64,000 bases of DNA from Rhabdophis nuchalis (Eukaryota > Chordata > Lepidosauria > Squamata > Natricidae). The stretch lies in contig CM077643.1 in assembly GCA_039707465.1 (NCBI GenBank), positions 318,933,919 through 318,997,918 of the forward strand. Direction: 5' to 3'. The position numbers were made by a program, and so were the translations under genes. Each line of letters begins with the position of its first letter. Position 1 is the stretch's first letter. This document shows, in pieces, positions 10,180-22,559 of the stretch. Under the pieces are notes generated by a model, which was not told the origin of the DNA, did no database searches, and was given only the letters and a program-made list of their open reading frames with translations.

Positions 10180-10795
10180 TAGAAAGTCCTTTGATTAAGT
10201 TGATCACATCAAACTATGGAATGTGCTTAGAAATTGGGAACCCTTGTTCATCTTGTTATGTTCATACAAAACCCATATTGTGGTCAGGAGGCCACAGTAT
10301 GGACAGAATATGGATCCAGATTGACAAAGAAGTAACACAACAGACATGCTGAATATATGTATTAAAGGTCGCTGGCTTGGAAGATGATGATGTAGTTTTA
10401 AAACTGATGGAAGAAACATCAATAAACTGCATTATGCTGCTGATATTAGTCTGATAGACAAAAATGTGAAGGCTCTGTAATCTCTAGCAATAAAAATCAA
10501 GAAGCACACTGAAAAAATGGGAACACTATTAAATATTATTTATTATGTTATATTTGCATTAAACAAGATCAACCTATTGCCCAGGGTACAAAACCGGCCT
10601 TAGAGTATATTGAAGCTTCTGCCTTTAGGATCAACCATCGACAATAAAGAAAAAAGCAATCAAGAAATACGCCACAGACCAGCAGACTAGAATAGCCATG
10701 AAGGCATTGAAAAAGATGTTCAGATGTGTCTATGCTTTAAAAAAAAGCAGAATAATGTATGTTCTATGACATTTTGTGAAAATAAAAGTTGCACT
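10180..10795 (+). pseudogene. BovB/RTE-like LINE relic (reverse transcriptase fragments)
   Basis: Broken frames read GRNINKLHYAADISLID, recalling the RT catalytic YADD box of BovB, then KIKKHTEKMG. Further on, 'NQEIRHRP...KALKKMFRCVYAL' recalls the downstream thumb region. An A-rich tail follows at about 10790-10810. Many stops and shifts show it is long dead. RTE/BovB is the best match from memory; another LINE clade is possible. Confidence 0.6.
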
Positions 10796-10810
10796 TTGAA
10801 AAAAAAAAAT

Positions 10811-11929
10811 CAAAAGAGTGTTGACACTTTTGAACTTTGGTGTGGAAAAGATTACTGAAAATACCACGGATTAGCTAAAAACAAACAAAGAAAGAAATGG
10901 ATTATCAAACAAATCAACCTAGATTTCTTAACTCAGAGCACAAATGATCAGATTTAACACTGGATAAAATGTAAAGATGACAATTGAGCCCATTCACAGC
11001 AAATAATAGTGGTCAATGTACCACTTAAAGACCAGGTTAGGGACAGATTGTCATGGAGAAAGTCTATCTGTGTGGTTACTAAGAATTGATTGATATCAAT
11101 TTGATGGCTCATAATAATCAACATCATTTTATTCTACAAAGTACTGCAAATCACAAATTTATAACAGTTCATCAATATTAAAGAATAAAGATGGAATTAC
11201 AGGCATAGTTTAGCAGTTTAATAATACAATGCAATCATGTAATCAAATATATCTATATATGATTGTAAAAGTATTTCAACAGAGCCGTTAACTCAGTATT
11301 TTTCCTCTTGTAGAATTACTTCTGATTTCAACCAGCATTATAATATCTGCTGGTTTCTTAATGACTTAATAAGCAGAACTCTTTAGTTTTTAAAAGATAG
11401 TAATTGAAAGATTATAATGATATAGGGCATGCATATCCAAAGGAGTCATCCAAACACGGTGAGTTTATGAACTTGCTTGGATGGTTGCAATCATAAATCT
11501 TCATGTACTATAATGTATGAAATATGTAATTGTGCCCAAAGATAACCCCTTCAGAATGGCATTAATAGCATTTAAACTTGCACATTTATGTTGTTTTTCC
11601 TCCTCCATATATTTGTGCCATGTTCAGCAGTACCATTTTAGACTTTAGGCGTATTAACTTTACTTATGCTGTTAATAAAAGTGCTTATTGAATTACAGTC
11701 TTGCTTGCCTTTAATTTTAGAGTTACATTTTAATAACAAAGTACACTACAGTGATACCACATTGAGCTCTATAGAAATACAATTATAGAAATATAATTTT
11801 CCAGAAGATCAGTTATAAAGTCCTGTGGATGCTACACTAATTAGATAATAAGATTAGAAGGCATCATGGAGAATAAAACTGATGCCTGGGCTTGATTCAT
11901 ATTTCACATAGTAAATTGAACATATAAAT
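10811..11929. other. Intronic sequence, nothing recognised
   Basis: AT-rich DNA with no identifiable element ends or coding signals. Confidence 0.45.
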
Positions 11930-12424
11930 CTATGGTGGGTTGCTACCAGTTTGGCCTGAATTGGGCAAACCGGTAGTGGTGGCGGCGAGAGGCTCTGGCC
12001 ACCCGCCCAGATGTTTCTGTGTATCGGTGGGTTCTGGATCCCATTCCAACAGGGCCGGCATCGTCCACATGGACGCGCACAGCATGTGCATGCATGTGCG
12101 TATGCGTCTTACCATCCTGCGATGCCTCCGCAAGCCTCCACGTTGTTCCAGTGGCTCAGTGGAGCGTCGCACTGGCACTGTATGCACTGTGCGCGTTTGC
12201 AGAAGCGCTGAAGACATTAAAGACAGGTAAGGAGCGTGGGTGGGCAGGTGGGTCCTCCGGAGCACTGTACCGGAACGGTACCCGGTGCTCCGGGTAGACT
12301 CCAGTCTGCCCATACCGGGGCGTACCACCTGCAACTCACCACTGCTATACATGCACAGAAGTGTTGCGTGCGTGCACACGTGCCCAAGAGATCCAGTAGT
12401 AAACAAAATTGAAACCCAACACTG
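11930..12424. mobile_element. Non-autonomous hAT element, CAGNGGTGGG family, long copy
   Basis: Begins ctatggtgggttgctaccag and ends ttgaaacccaacactg. The flanks are atataaat and atgtaaat (7 of 8). The interior is CpG-rich for this window ('gtagtggtggcggcgagagg') and contains a strong hairpin at 12257-12293. The long open frames here on both strands (up to 158 codons) come from high GC content and are not genes. Confidence 0.85.
12257..12293. repeat. Hairpin inside hAT element
   Basis: Outer arms ccggagcac and gtgctccgg enclose inner arms gtaccg and cggtac. The result is a nested stem of about 15 bp with a very short loop. Confidence 0.8.
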
Positions 12425-13477
12425 ATGTAAATGTATATAGTTCTTGCTGATTTATAAAGATGGCTCTCTTATATATAAGATAGAGCATATAAAATATTTA
12501 ATATACTAGATAGGCATACTTTTAAAAAATCAGATAACACGTTCAGTTCCATGCAATCGCCCCAATAGAAATCCTAGGAATTCTCATCAATATGGAGAAT
12601 GCTTTTAATACTTTCTGGTGCCTTCTTTAGCCGTCTGCTTTGATTCTGATGCTGCTAAGCCACAAGCCCATCCCTTCTACAGGATTACTTGCACTTGGCT
12701 TCTTACAGAGAAATGTATGGAAAAAGAGGGGGTTTTTTTAAGAGGAGAGGAAACAAAAATGAGCAAGTGGAGATGGAGGCTTTACAGATTTCTTGCCCCC
12801 TCCCCTAAAAAAAGGCAGTACAAAATGATTAAGTCTTGCCTGTGAGAAAATTAAAAGCCTTGCTCTGGGATAGTTTGTGCAGTTAGACACCTGAGGGGGA
12901 CGACGACGACAAAGTAATACAAAAAATGTTTCACAGATTTAAAAAAAATTAAAAGGTGATCTGCCTGGTTAAAATATATGTCATATCCAATGTTTCAGTA
13001 GGTTTTATTAGTTGGCATGTGCTATAAATTCAATGAGATTTTTGGAACAGTGATCTTTAAATAAGAGCTTCAGATATATGCAACAATTGTATGTACAATA
13101 GTACTTTCCTGCCAAGTGAAAGTGATCAAATGTTCCTTTCCCATTATTTAGTGGGTATTTTGTTTAATTTGCCAAGGACAGAGTTGAGAAAAATAACAAG
13201 ACCTCGGAAAGGATTGTTGTATCCTACACACCTTTACAAACAGAAAACTCAGCCTGCTCTCCCAAGCATGACCCTCAGAGTGAAGCTCCTCTTCTCAGGG
13301 TAATAAGAGAGAAGCGGAGTGAGAGAGGACAAGAGGCTATTAGAGAGACAAGGTCTCAGGGAGCTACCTGCTCCAGGATCTTCTACTTGAGATGCCCAGT
13401 TTAATGCATGTGTATTCTGTCTTTCCTCAAGGTGGTATCCCTGGGCTCCCATAGAGCAGCATTGGGTTTGATTAGCT
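12425..13477. other. Intronic sequence, nothing recognised
   Basis: Unique-looking DNA. A small (gac)4 run occurs near 12900. Confidence 0.4.
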
Positions 13478-13584
13478 CAGGGGTTCCCAAACTTGGCAAC
13501 TTTAAGACTTGTGGACTTCAACTCCCAGAATTCTCCAGGCAGCATATCTTAAAGTCTTAAAGTTGCCAAGTTTGGGAACCCCTG
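13478..13584. mobile_element. Palindromic hAT MITE
   Basis: Starts caggggttcccaaacttggc and ends gccaagtttgggaacccctg. The near-perfect inverted arms carry 'cttgtggacttcaactccc' between them. The flanks are gattagct and gattagcc (7 of 8). Confidence 0.88.
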
Positions 13585-15170
13585 GATTAGCCCTGGAAAA
13601 GCTGCATTGACTGCTGCTGATGGCGATTCCCTTTGGGAAGAGAGAGGGGGCCATTTGGGAGAGGAAGGAGGAGATTCTAGGCCTTTTCATTTATACCCTG
13701 AGAGATATAAGCAGGAGATGAGATTATGGAGTCTCCAATGTATGTTCTCACGCTCCAAAAATAGATATTCTTTCATGCCATCCAGATAAGGACAGTGGAA
13801 CATAAAGGATTTGAATATGTTGATTTCAGAATAAGCAGATTCTTAATTCTTATATGATCTAAACCTGGTAGTTGCTGTGGTAATTAGACTTACAGGTTAC
13901 TCTGAATGACACAAGCAAAAAATAAATACCTCCTGTTGGATTTTCCAAATCCTTACATTGACCACAATGGTTGAAGTGGAGAGGTCCCTCTTAGATTGGG
14001 ATTAAACCATGCTTGCTTCCCCAACCTCTGACAAATATTTTAGATTTCCTTTGCCATGATTTATGTGCAGTTCAATCAAAATTCTGAAAGAGTTGCTGTT
14101 AAATGGCTGGCCCTTCATAGTACATGTTCTTTGAATTTTAAAATTGACATTCTTAGCCCTGGAATAGCAGAAAATTACAGAAGCATAGCCTTTTCTCTTG
14201 CTGGATATGTGATTACTTTCCCCCCTCATTTATATTCAAAAGTAATTAAAGTATAAGAATAGTGTGCGATGGTTGCTCTGTTTGAGGTGAAGCAGAAACT
14301 GCAGCCTCATTGTATAGGGGGGGGGGTTCTATTGTAATTTTAAGGAAGATAGAGAGAGCATATAAAGCACCATTTCTGGAATCCTTTCCAACCTATTTAC
14401 CCAAAATGTCCACAGGAAGCATCTGTGCAACAAATAACATGTTATGTCTATGTCTTTCTCCTTTTCATCAGTGTGTATGAATGTTGAACATATGCACTGG
14501 AAACATGGGCTGAGTAATATATAATCCAGTCTCGATCATGTAACAGGAAGGGAGCAGAGAAGGTATCACCAACACTCCATCTACACAGGAGAATTGGGAG
14601 GAAAAAAATCTGGATCCCCCTACCCCAGCAGACTCTTGGCCAGACCTAGCCCATTTTTAAACTCAGTTTTTCTTTTGCTACTATCTCTCCCACTCTGAAT
14701 TTGGTCCTTCTGCTCAGCTTTGAGAGAGTTATTCTGCTGATTGAGAAACTAAGTCCCTTGTGTCCTTCCAACATTTTGTTGGCCCACAATGATAGGCTTA
14801 TCTGAAAGATTTGATTGAGAGATATCTTCATGGTGAGAATAATTGTCTGTTTTCCCTTGGATGTTAAGAATTGGTGTTATTGATATTGTTGTCCCAAAGT
14901 ACTTTTTCAGGAGGCAACTGGACTTTCTTGTTTTTCTTTGAAGTTGTTTTTCTTCTAATCTAAGAAGCTTCTTCAGCTCTGACAGGATAATGGGGAATGG
15001 AAGGATTTATATTCCTTGAAAAAGCACCTTTGGGACAACCGTTGACTGGATGACTGAGAATCTCTACAGACTTGATACTGTTCTTCTTAGTGAAAGAACA
15101 ATTTGACAATAGTGAAACATTCTCCTCTAGGAGCTCCAGATTACTTTCCCACAGCAACTCAGAGCATTTT

Positions 15171-15173
<3 letters not shown>
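13585..15173. other. Intronic sequence, nothing recognised
   Basis: No gene or element could be defined. G-run near 14318-14326. Confidence 0.45.

Positions 15174-15232
<59 letters not shown>
15174..15232. repeat. (ATC)n microsatellite
   Basis: About 19 uninterrupted ATC units. They produce meaningless poly-Ser or poly-Met open frames on the two strands. Confidence 0.97.
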
Positions 15233-17413
15233 TTCTGTCAAATAGCTTGTTAAAAATACCAGAAATTAAAGACACAGGGCCAGAGTTGTATAAAAGTGAG
15301 TGTATGTGTGTATTTAAGTGTAATAAATAAATGAATAGGTCAGGAAAAAATCAAGCTAAGTTTATGTTTTGGAACATGAATTCATAGTCTCAACATTGTA
15401 GATTTCTTCCTTTCAAATATAATTAATTGGCTTTTTGCCTTCATGTACCATTTTGCCTCGGCTACTATTACTCATTTGTCACTCATCCTTAAACTTCACT
15501 CTGCTCTTCCTCTCAATAATTAGAAATTGCAATTCCACCAGTTGAGTAGGAGGTATATTAGAACATTTCATCCAGCAGAAATGCCTTCATGCACATATAA
15601 ACAGTTTGCAGGATTTGACACCCCCACCCCCCCGGAAAAGCAGCAAAAGGGTAGCATAGTATTACTTTCAAATAATATATTTGAGATGATCAAGTTGACT
15701 TTTTTAGGTCCCATCAGAACTAGACATTACTAAACACAAATGGTTTTGATTCTAAGTGCAGGTTTGTGCATGTTCAAGAAGGAATTTCCAAATGCATTGA
15801 AGCATAGTTCCAGTTAGTAAACTTAGCTGACAGGGCATGCCTTTCTGTGTTACAACATGACTAAACTTATTCTGGCAAACATTCAAAGAGGTTACATTGT
15901 GTGGTGCAATAGTGGCTTTTTTTCCTATATTGCTGGAAGGAAATAAATGTTAGTAAATAGTCAATATTGATTAAAACAATCTCATCCATATCATAATGTG
16001 TCTCTGTGTGTATGCTTATGTGCAATTTCAAAGTTTATCTTGCCTTAAAGAATGAGACTGTGAGGGTCCTCATGCCTTTGAAGACCAACACAGATTGTGA
16101 ATTGCAACCCCTTTCATAATCATGATCTGAGAGTTGCTAATGGAAGAATGGTAGGCTTGTGTTAAGCAGAGCCAGGACCATATCTTGTGTTGGGTCTGAA
16201 CTATGTCTCATATAGCATTTATTTTTATACAAGGAAGTGCCTATGTGTGGGAGAAGGTATGATGTAATTGGACTAGACAGCAATTCCAGAAACCTATAAA
16301 AAAAAGTAATTGTTTGAAAGCATAATCAACATTGTTAATTTATTTCTCACATTTGCAAAAAAAAAAAGTGCCGAAAATGCTATTTCATCTTGAACTCTGT
16401 ATATATTCGGACTGATCTACAAAGGGAATGATAAATGAAACCTTTCTCACAGATACTTTGCTGGAAATCTATTAAAAGTAGCTGGATGGGTTTGCTATCT
16501 GAAGAGTATGTAGGAAGTTGTGCAGGTTATGGGAAAATGAGGTGAGCTCCAGCTTTGTCATTCATGGAGTTTCAGAACTTTAAATATGCTGATTGGATTG
16601 GAGAGTGAACAAGAGCTCTGTCTATAATTTTGAGAATTGTTTGTTTTTCTTAACTAATTGTAAATAAATACTATGTGATCATCGTATGACCAAAGGTAAA
16701 CCATGTGTACACAGCATTTATGTTTGGAAAGGAAAAGCAATTTTGACTGCAAGCTTTTTGGAATGGAAATGAATAACTTTCTCAAGATGAAGAAACTTTG
16801 AATCATCATTCTTTTATTATGACTTTACTCTTAAAATAATTAGTCCAGTGAAGGCTGCATACTTTTGACATAAAGTGTACATTGATTTCTGTTGAAAAAC
16901 AGATGCTATATTCAGCAGAAATGCCTTGCCAGTTTAAAAAAATGTAAAGAAAAATAGTATAAAGAATTATTTCCGGTCCCCTTTGCCTGCTTGCAAAGGT
17001 CAGAGTTAAGGGTATTGCCATGGATTTATAAGGAAACTCATATTACAACTGTCTGGACTATACCTGGCTTGAAGATAAATCAGCCCAGTAAATTTCCACT
17101 GCTGCCAGTTCTTTAACCTTCATAAGTAGAAGTGTTCAACCCTGGTCCTGTGCTTTTTCAAAAATGGTCTCAATGCCTACACGGTCAATTTCTGTTTTCA
17201 TTCAGGTTCAGATGTTCTTAGCTCTTAAGGAAGGTTTTTAAGATTGCTCTTCTGGACAGCACAGCATAATGACAAACAGGAAATGCGCAGCTGTTCTTAA
17301 TATTATTACTTTTTTTCTTAAAAAAACAAAAGGAAACCTTAAAGTTGCATAGATCAGAATTACTCTGAGAGGACGCTGAGTTCCCGCTGATGATTTCTTT
17401 CTTACTTCCAGAA
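15233..17413. other. Intronic sequence, nothing recognised
   Basis: About 2.2 kb of AT-rich DNA with no repeat ends, RNA gene or coding motif that I can support. Confidence 0.45.
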
Positions 17414-17432
17414 AGAGAGAGAGAGAGAGAGA
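17414..17432. repeat. (GA)n microsatellite, short
   Basis: About nine GA units. Confidence 0.9.
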
Positions 17433-19583
17433 ATAAAGAAATTCATTGTATCATATAATGTATTAAGTCTTGGGGCGTTACTTCACTAATAGGTTTGTGA
17501 CTGTGGCTTTCATGAATTTCAGGATCATTCTGTTCATAGCAGCTATTTCTTGACACAGAAGAAGATATGTCTGGGAATGGAATCAACTTTCTGGGCGTCT
17601 AGGAAACTTTGGAATAGTTGGGTCTGCTATTTAGAGCAAGTTCCCCAGTAGAAATATTACTCTTTCCTACCTCAGATGGGATGTTGTAAGAAAGCTTAGC
17701 TATGTGAGAAGGATCAACTGTACCTTATGTCTTCTTCCCACAAGTGTCAGGCCTTTGGAAATGGGAGTTAAGGAGTTGAGGTGAAATAGCCGCATAAATG
17801 TTTGCTTTTTGACCTTCACGGGAAGAAGCAGCGCCACAGTGCAGTAGTTCACATATTATCAGATAATGAAAGCACCACTTTATGGATTCACAAAGAAGGT
17901 AAATGCCTGTGTTTTTAATAAGAAAAAATACACATTTATAATGTTTGTTTTTATTTCCTGCTCCTGGTTTTCTTTCAAGTCACTTGGTCTTCCCCTTGGC
18001 ACTATTGTCTTACACTATCTTATGAGGGGAACATTGGTTGCAAATTGTTTTGCAAGTTGCTATCTTAAGTTACAAATTAATTCAATTTCTTTTGCAAATG
18101 AATACAATGTCATATATAATTTGTTGCAAATACAAACTAAGTCACTGGCAATCAAACACATCCAGTTCTTTTCCACATAGATAATATTTGCAGTTTTGGT
18201 ATATGAGCTTTCTTTTTGTGTAAATTCCAACAGATAACATACAGGGACAAAATGTGATCCCACTGGCTCTTTCAGCAGGATTTGTGCCTAGCTTCATTGT
18301 TTTGCAACAACAGTACAAACACTGTACCAAGGCCACTGAGAATTTTGCTTCATGTCTCTGTCTCCTGCTGAGCAGGCTATTTGGATTGTTGGAGAAGAGC
18401 AAATACTTCCAGCGATAATCCAAAGATTTTGTTCCTCCCCTATTGGTCTTTTCCTGAGACGAATATGTTTGCTGAAAATCAGATTCATTTTTTAAAAAGA
18501 AAATCTTAGACTGGAATGTTATTTTCAGTGTAACACTCCAATTTAAAACAAAGCAGAAAAAGAACTGATTTAAAAAGAACTGCCTTTGATCTGAAATAAT
18601 GATAAGGGCTGCTATCTTAGTTGATTCTGAAGTGGCAATGCATGTTAAGCAATAGCAGTTTACATGGACTATTCAAGACTATTTCAAATGAAGTCAAATT
18701 GTTACCAAAACGTTGTATGCTATTTAGTTCTTCTCTCGAGTTACTGAAATCCATATAGCCCAGGAGTGTGTCAAAGCCTTATCCCACCCTACAGAGTCAG
18801 AGTCTAGGAGTATGAGACAGCTCCTGGGGGGGAGCACGGTTATTTCACCCAGCATCCACCACAGTATCTTAGCAATGTGAAGAAGTTAGTGTGATGTATG
18901 ACATACTTCCAGTGACTTTATCATTGCATAAGGATGATGGACTTACTGAATATGTCCTGCACTGGGGACAATTATAACAGCAGCTCAGAATTAAAACACC
19001 TGGTCTGTATGGGTTTTTTAAAATGAAATTCGTTCCAGGTTAAGTTGTAAGCATCTGTACTCATGATAAATTCCATTCTATCCAAAAGGTTCAAACACAA
19101 AAGGAAATTAAAGGAAAACCTGACCTGTTAATCAAGTGGCACTGGCCAAGACATTCAAAAAAGCATTTGCTTATTTCCCCTTTCAGTGGGCTTTTAAACT
19201 TGCTCCATTTTGTCTTACCTTTTGTGTTTGCCCCATTAGCACTCATTCCCATGTTTTGGGCCTTAGTTAGAGCTCCAGAACATAAATATCTAAGTTATGA
19301 TTAAGGAATTATGTATACCAAACTAAGACCAATTGAGCTAGATACAGTGTAGATTCAGGTTAATGTTATGATCTTAGGTCTGTGTGCATCTGTCTATGTG
19401 GAACACTCTGGCCAGAGAGACTAGCAGCTGAGATCTTCAGAACTAATCTCCCTGTCTTCTCTTTTTCCCTATCTCTGTGCTTTTCAATTTCCTTCTAGTT
19501 CTCTGACTTTGGTATACATAATAAAGATTCAAATTCTTAATGAATCAACGACATACATGGGGTAGGGTGGGGCGTGGGAACCC
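17433..19583. other. Intronic sequence, nothing recognised
   Basis: Open frames of 93-104 codons near 17866-18423 overlap on opposite strands and lack any recognisable motif; they are treated as chance. Confidence 0.45.
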
Positions 19584-19690
19584 TATTTATTTATTTGTAT
19601 CCTACCTTTCATGGCTAAGATGGGTCTTGAACTCATGGTCTGTCACTTTCTAGCCTAGTGCTTTAACCACTAGAACAAAATGACTCTTTT
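19584..19690 (-). mobile_element. Sauria-type SINE fragment, minus orientation
   Basis: Plus-strand order is 'tatttatttatttgtatcct', then 'cttgaactcatggtctgtca', then 'gtgctttaaccactagaac'. On the minus strand this reads as the tRNA-like head (box A 'ctagtggttaaagcac') joined to a short tail, so the middle is deleted. Confidence 0.65.
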
Positions 19691-20082
19691 AGCACAAATC
19701 ATTCAGTTCAAACAGTCACAAAAGGAAGAATTACTACTTACCTCTTCCCAAGTGAACCAAGCCTGAGAAAGATTTCTTTGAAGACAAGTGGCTGATGGTA
19801 GCACTTGTTGAATCTGGTACTCCTATGAAGAAAATGTACTCCTATGTAGAAGAAGGAAACATTAGGATTAGGAGTGGAACATTTAGAGATCTTCTTCATG
19901 GGAACAAGCAGTACATAGTCTCCACATTCTGTGCCTCATTACTGCTTCTCTATTTTAAAAGGTATGATTCTAGGAAATCTCATGCTCCATCTCTCTCAGC
20001 CTAATAAGCCTCCAATCAGGTGTAGTTATTTTTACTGAACTAGAGATGAATCCATGAACTGAGTTAACAAAAACCTATATAC

Positions 20083-20569
20083 CAGTGATGGCGAAAATGT
20101 TTTTGCTTGGGTACCAAAAGGGCATGTGGCATGTGATAGTGCATGCATGTGTGCCCACACCCATAATGCAATGCCATCCACCAGCACATGTGCGCAAAAC
20201 CCTCTGCATGCGTGCAGGACTCATTGAAGCTTCCGGACTTCCAGTAGGCCCATTGGGCTGTTTTTTGCCCTCCCCAGGCTTCAGGAAAGTCTCCTGAAGC
20301 CTGGGGAGAGCAAACAATGGCCCAAAGGGCTTACCGGAAGTTTGTTTCTGAACTTCCGGTAGGCCTGTTGGGCCCAGTTTTCGCCGTCCACAGGCTCTGG
20401 AGGCTTTCCTGAAGCCTGGGGAGGGTGAAAAACAGCCTTCCCCACCCTCTGGAAGGCTGAAAATCAGCCGGCCAGTGTGCACATGTGCATTGGAGCTGAC
20501 ATAGGCCAATGCCTCGGGTGCCCTCAAATATGGCTCCATGTGCCACCTGCCATAGGTTTGCCGTCACAG
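20083..20569. mobile_element. Non-autonomous hAT element, CAGTGATGGCGAA family
   Basis: Starts cagtgatggcgaaaatgttt and ends ataggtttgccgtcacag. The 8-bp duplication ctatatac is exact (20075-20082 and 20570-20577). The interior has duplicated and inverted blocks around 'cttccgg.aggcc' and 'cctgaagcctggggag'. The 154-codon minus-strand open frame across it is incidental. Confidence 0.88.
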
Positions 20570-22559
20570 CTATATACATTTATGCATTTTGGATTACATT
20601 TGCACATGCTTCTATTTTTTTAAAAAATTCCCTTCCAGAGGCATTACATATACTCTTCAGCCAAAATTAAATACTTTTTAGGACTTTTCCATATGCAGTC
20701 TTTGAGCAGCTGCCATTCCCCAAGATAGTGGTTAATTTTAAAAGTTCAGTAATTTCTTCTAAAATTACCACAAGCTTCCTTCCCTCGTAAAGGTTATGTT
20801 TTGTGGGAACCCTGTTAAGTTTGCTCCTCCTTCTCCATGTCTCACAGCATTTAGACACATGCTTTCCCAACTCTTGCATTCTCCATCTGCTGCAATCGAT
20901 TCTAGGAAAGGCATAAGGATAATCAGTGAAGTTGATCTTAAACCTTCTCATTAGTTTCCAGTCACTTTCACAATACTTATATAAAAAAGACAAGTCTGCT
21001 TGATTTTCCTTATTTATATAAGCAGGAGTTATCAGCAAACATAGTCTCAATCCTACTTGCTTTCTAGTCAACTTCCTAATCCTGGTAAAAAAAAACAGTA
21101 CTTAGCTTGATTTTCCTTGCTTTGAAAGCGATAACACTTGCTTCATCTCACTTTCCAGCCCCTGGACTAAGGGTGTGGCTACTTTTCTTCTTCCACACAT
21201 AGCTAGAGGTTTTATATTATATGCTATAATCATGATTAAAGCTATTGTGAATCCAGCTGCAAAAAAAAAAGCCCCCTGCCAGGCTGTCCTTCCTGCATCA
21301 CAACTAGCAAAGGCTTTTTAACAAAAAAATAAACAATAAACAGAATGGTGCTTTCTCCTTAACAATTGCAAAGACTTGCTATGTTGTTGCAAATGGCCAG
21401 ACACAGCCATCCAATGAAAATGTGAATGGGAGATGGGTTCTAGGATTTTTCTCTTTGTTTTTGGAGGAATGGAGGCAAGAAGGCCTTTGCTGCTGAGGGG
21501 CAGGGACAGCTCAGCGGCAAAACGCTAATTTTTTAAGAAAATAAAAACGGTTCATTTGCAAGGAGAATTCAGCATTCAGGTTCTCAAGCTTTTAAGGCTG
21601 AAAGAAACGACACCACTGGAACTGAAGAGCAATAGAAATTTGGACAAAGATGATAGTGAGAGTGAATATTTAATCACCTTGTGGTGTGAGAATGAGAGAG
21701 GTGTTATAGATAGACCCTTTGTCCATAAAATGGTTGTATCTGGGCATCTGGGCTCCTACCTTTGTTAAGAAAAATATTTAAGCTGGAATTTTGCCATCTA
21801 TTTCAAAGGCTCTTCAGAAGTCTCTTTGAATTCTCTTCTTTTCAAATAGAAGCTGGGCAGGCTCAAACTATTAAAATCTTGGGAGATGAGTTTTCTGTCT
21901 TTCAATCACTCCAGTTTCAATTTATTTCTTCCATGATGTCTGAAACCTTGAGAAAAAGAAAAAAAGTCAGCTGCAAGGTCAAGTGTGCTGTCACTGGTTT
22001 AACAGATGTTTGATCACAACCAGAAGTTTAAACATCTTTGAACAGACAACTGTCACCCCTATAAGCAGCAGCAGAAGAATATCTATAGTACATTTTCACG
22101 CTAAAGAACCTCTATAGAGATTAACAGATTTTATTCAGTACTGGAACTCATTTCCTTCTAACAAGCCTTATGTCCAGCAGCAATCTTTTCCATGACTGTC
22201 TAATCTAAACCAATAATTCTCAACCTTTCCCTTCTTGGATCCCGCTCATTTTATTAAAAATTCAGCCAAAAGGGGATATAAGTTTAAATGCATTCTGAAG
22301 GTCAGGAAACCACTTACCGAGACAATAAAGTACACCAAAAATATTTTAATAATATTATGTCCCAATTCAGACTTGCTTTTTTTCTTGTTTCTTCTCCTTT
22401 CCAGTAAAAGAAAATCTGTAAATTGGGTTTTGCTGTAAAGATAAAATATTTCTTGCAGAAGGGGGTAGGAGGAGACATTTTTAATTTTTTTTTTAAAAGG
22501 GGGGGTGGGGGAACTTCCAAAGAACAGAGGCAAATCTAATTTACACCAATCCATTTACT
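20570..22559. other. Intronic sequence, unrecognised
   Basis: About 2 kb. The 134-codon minus-strand open frame at 20667-21071 shows no motif I recognise. It could be a decayed retroelement 5' part, but I cannot support that. Confidence 0.4.

Noticed and set aside
11930..12406. 158-codon minus-strand open frame
   Set aside because: Lies wholly inside a GC-rich non-autonomous hAT element; GC-richness depletes stops in several frames at once.
14960..15330. Poly-Met and poly-Ser open frames
   Set aside because: Translations of the (ATC)n microsatellite.
17866..18423. Overlapping open frames of 93-104 codons with a splice-donor-like gtaaat
   Set aside because: AT-rich chance frames on opposite strands; no acceptor-exon-donor structure and no known domain.
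20667..21071. 134-codon minus-strand open frame in unique sequence
   Set aside because: No motif recognised and no neighbouring support. A decayed retroelement is possible, but it cannot be called a gene.
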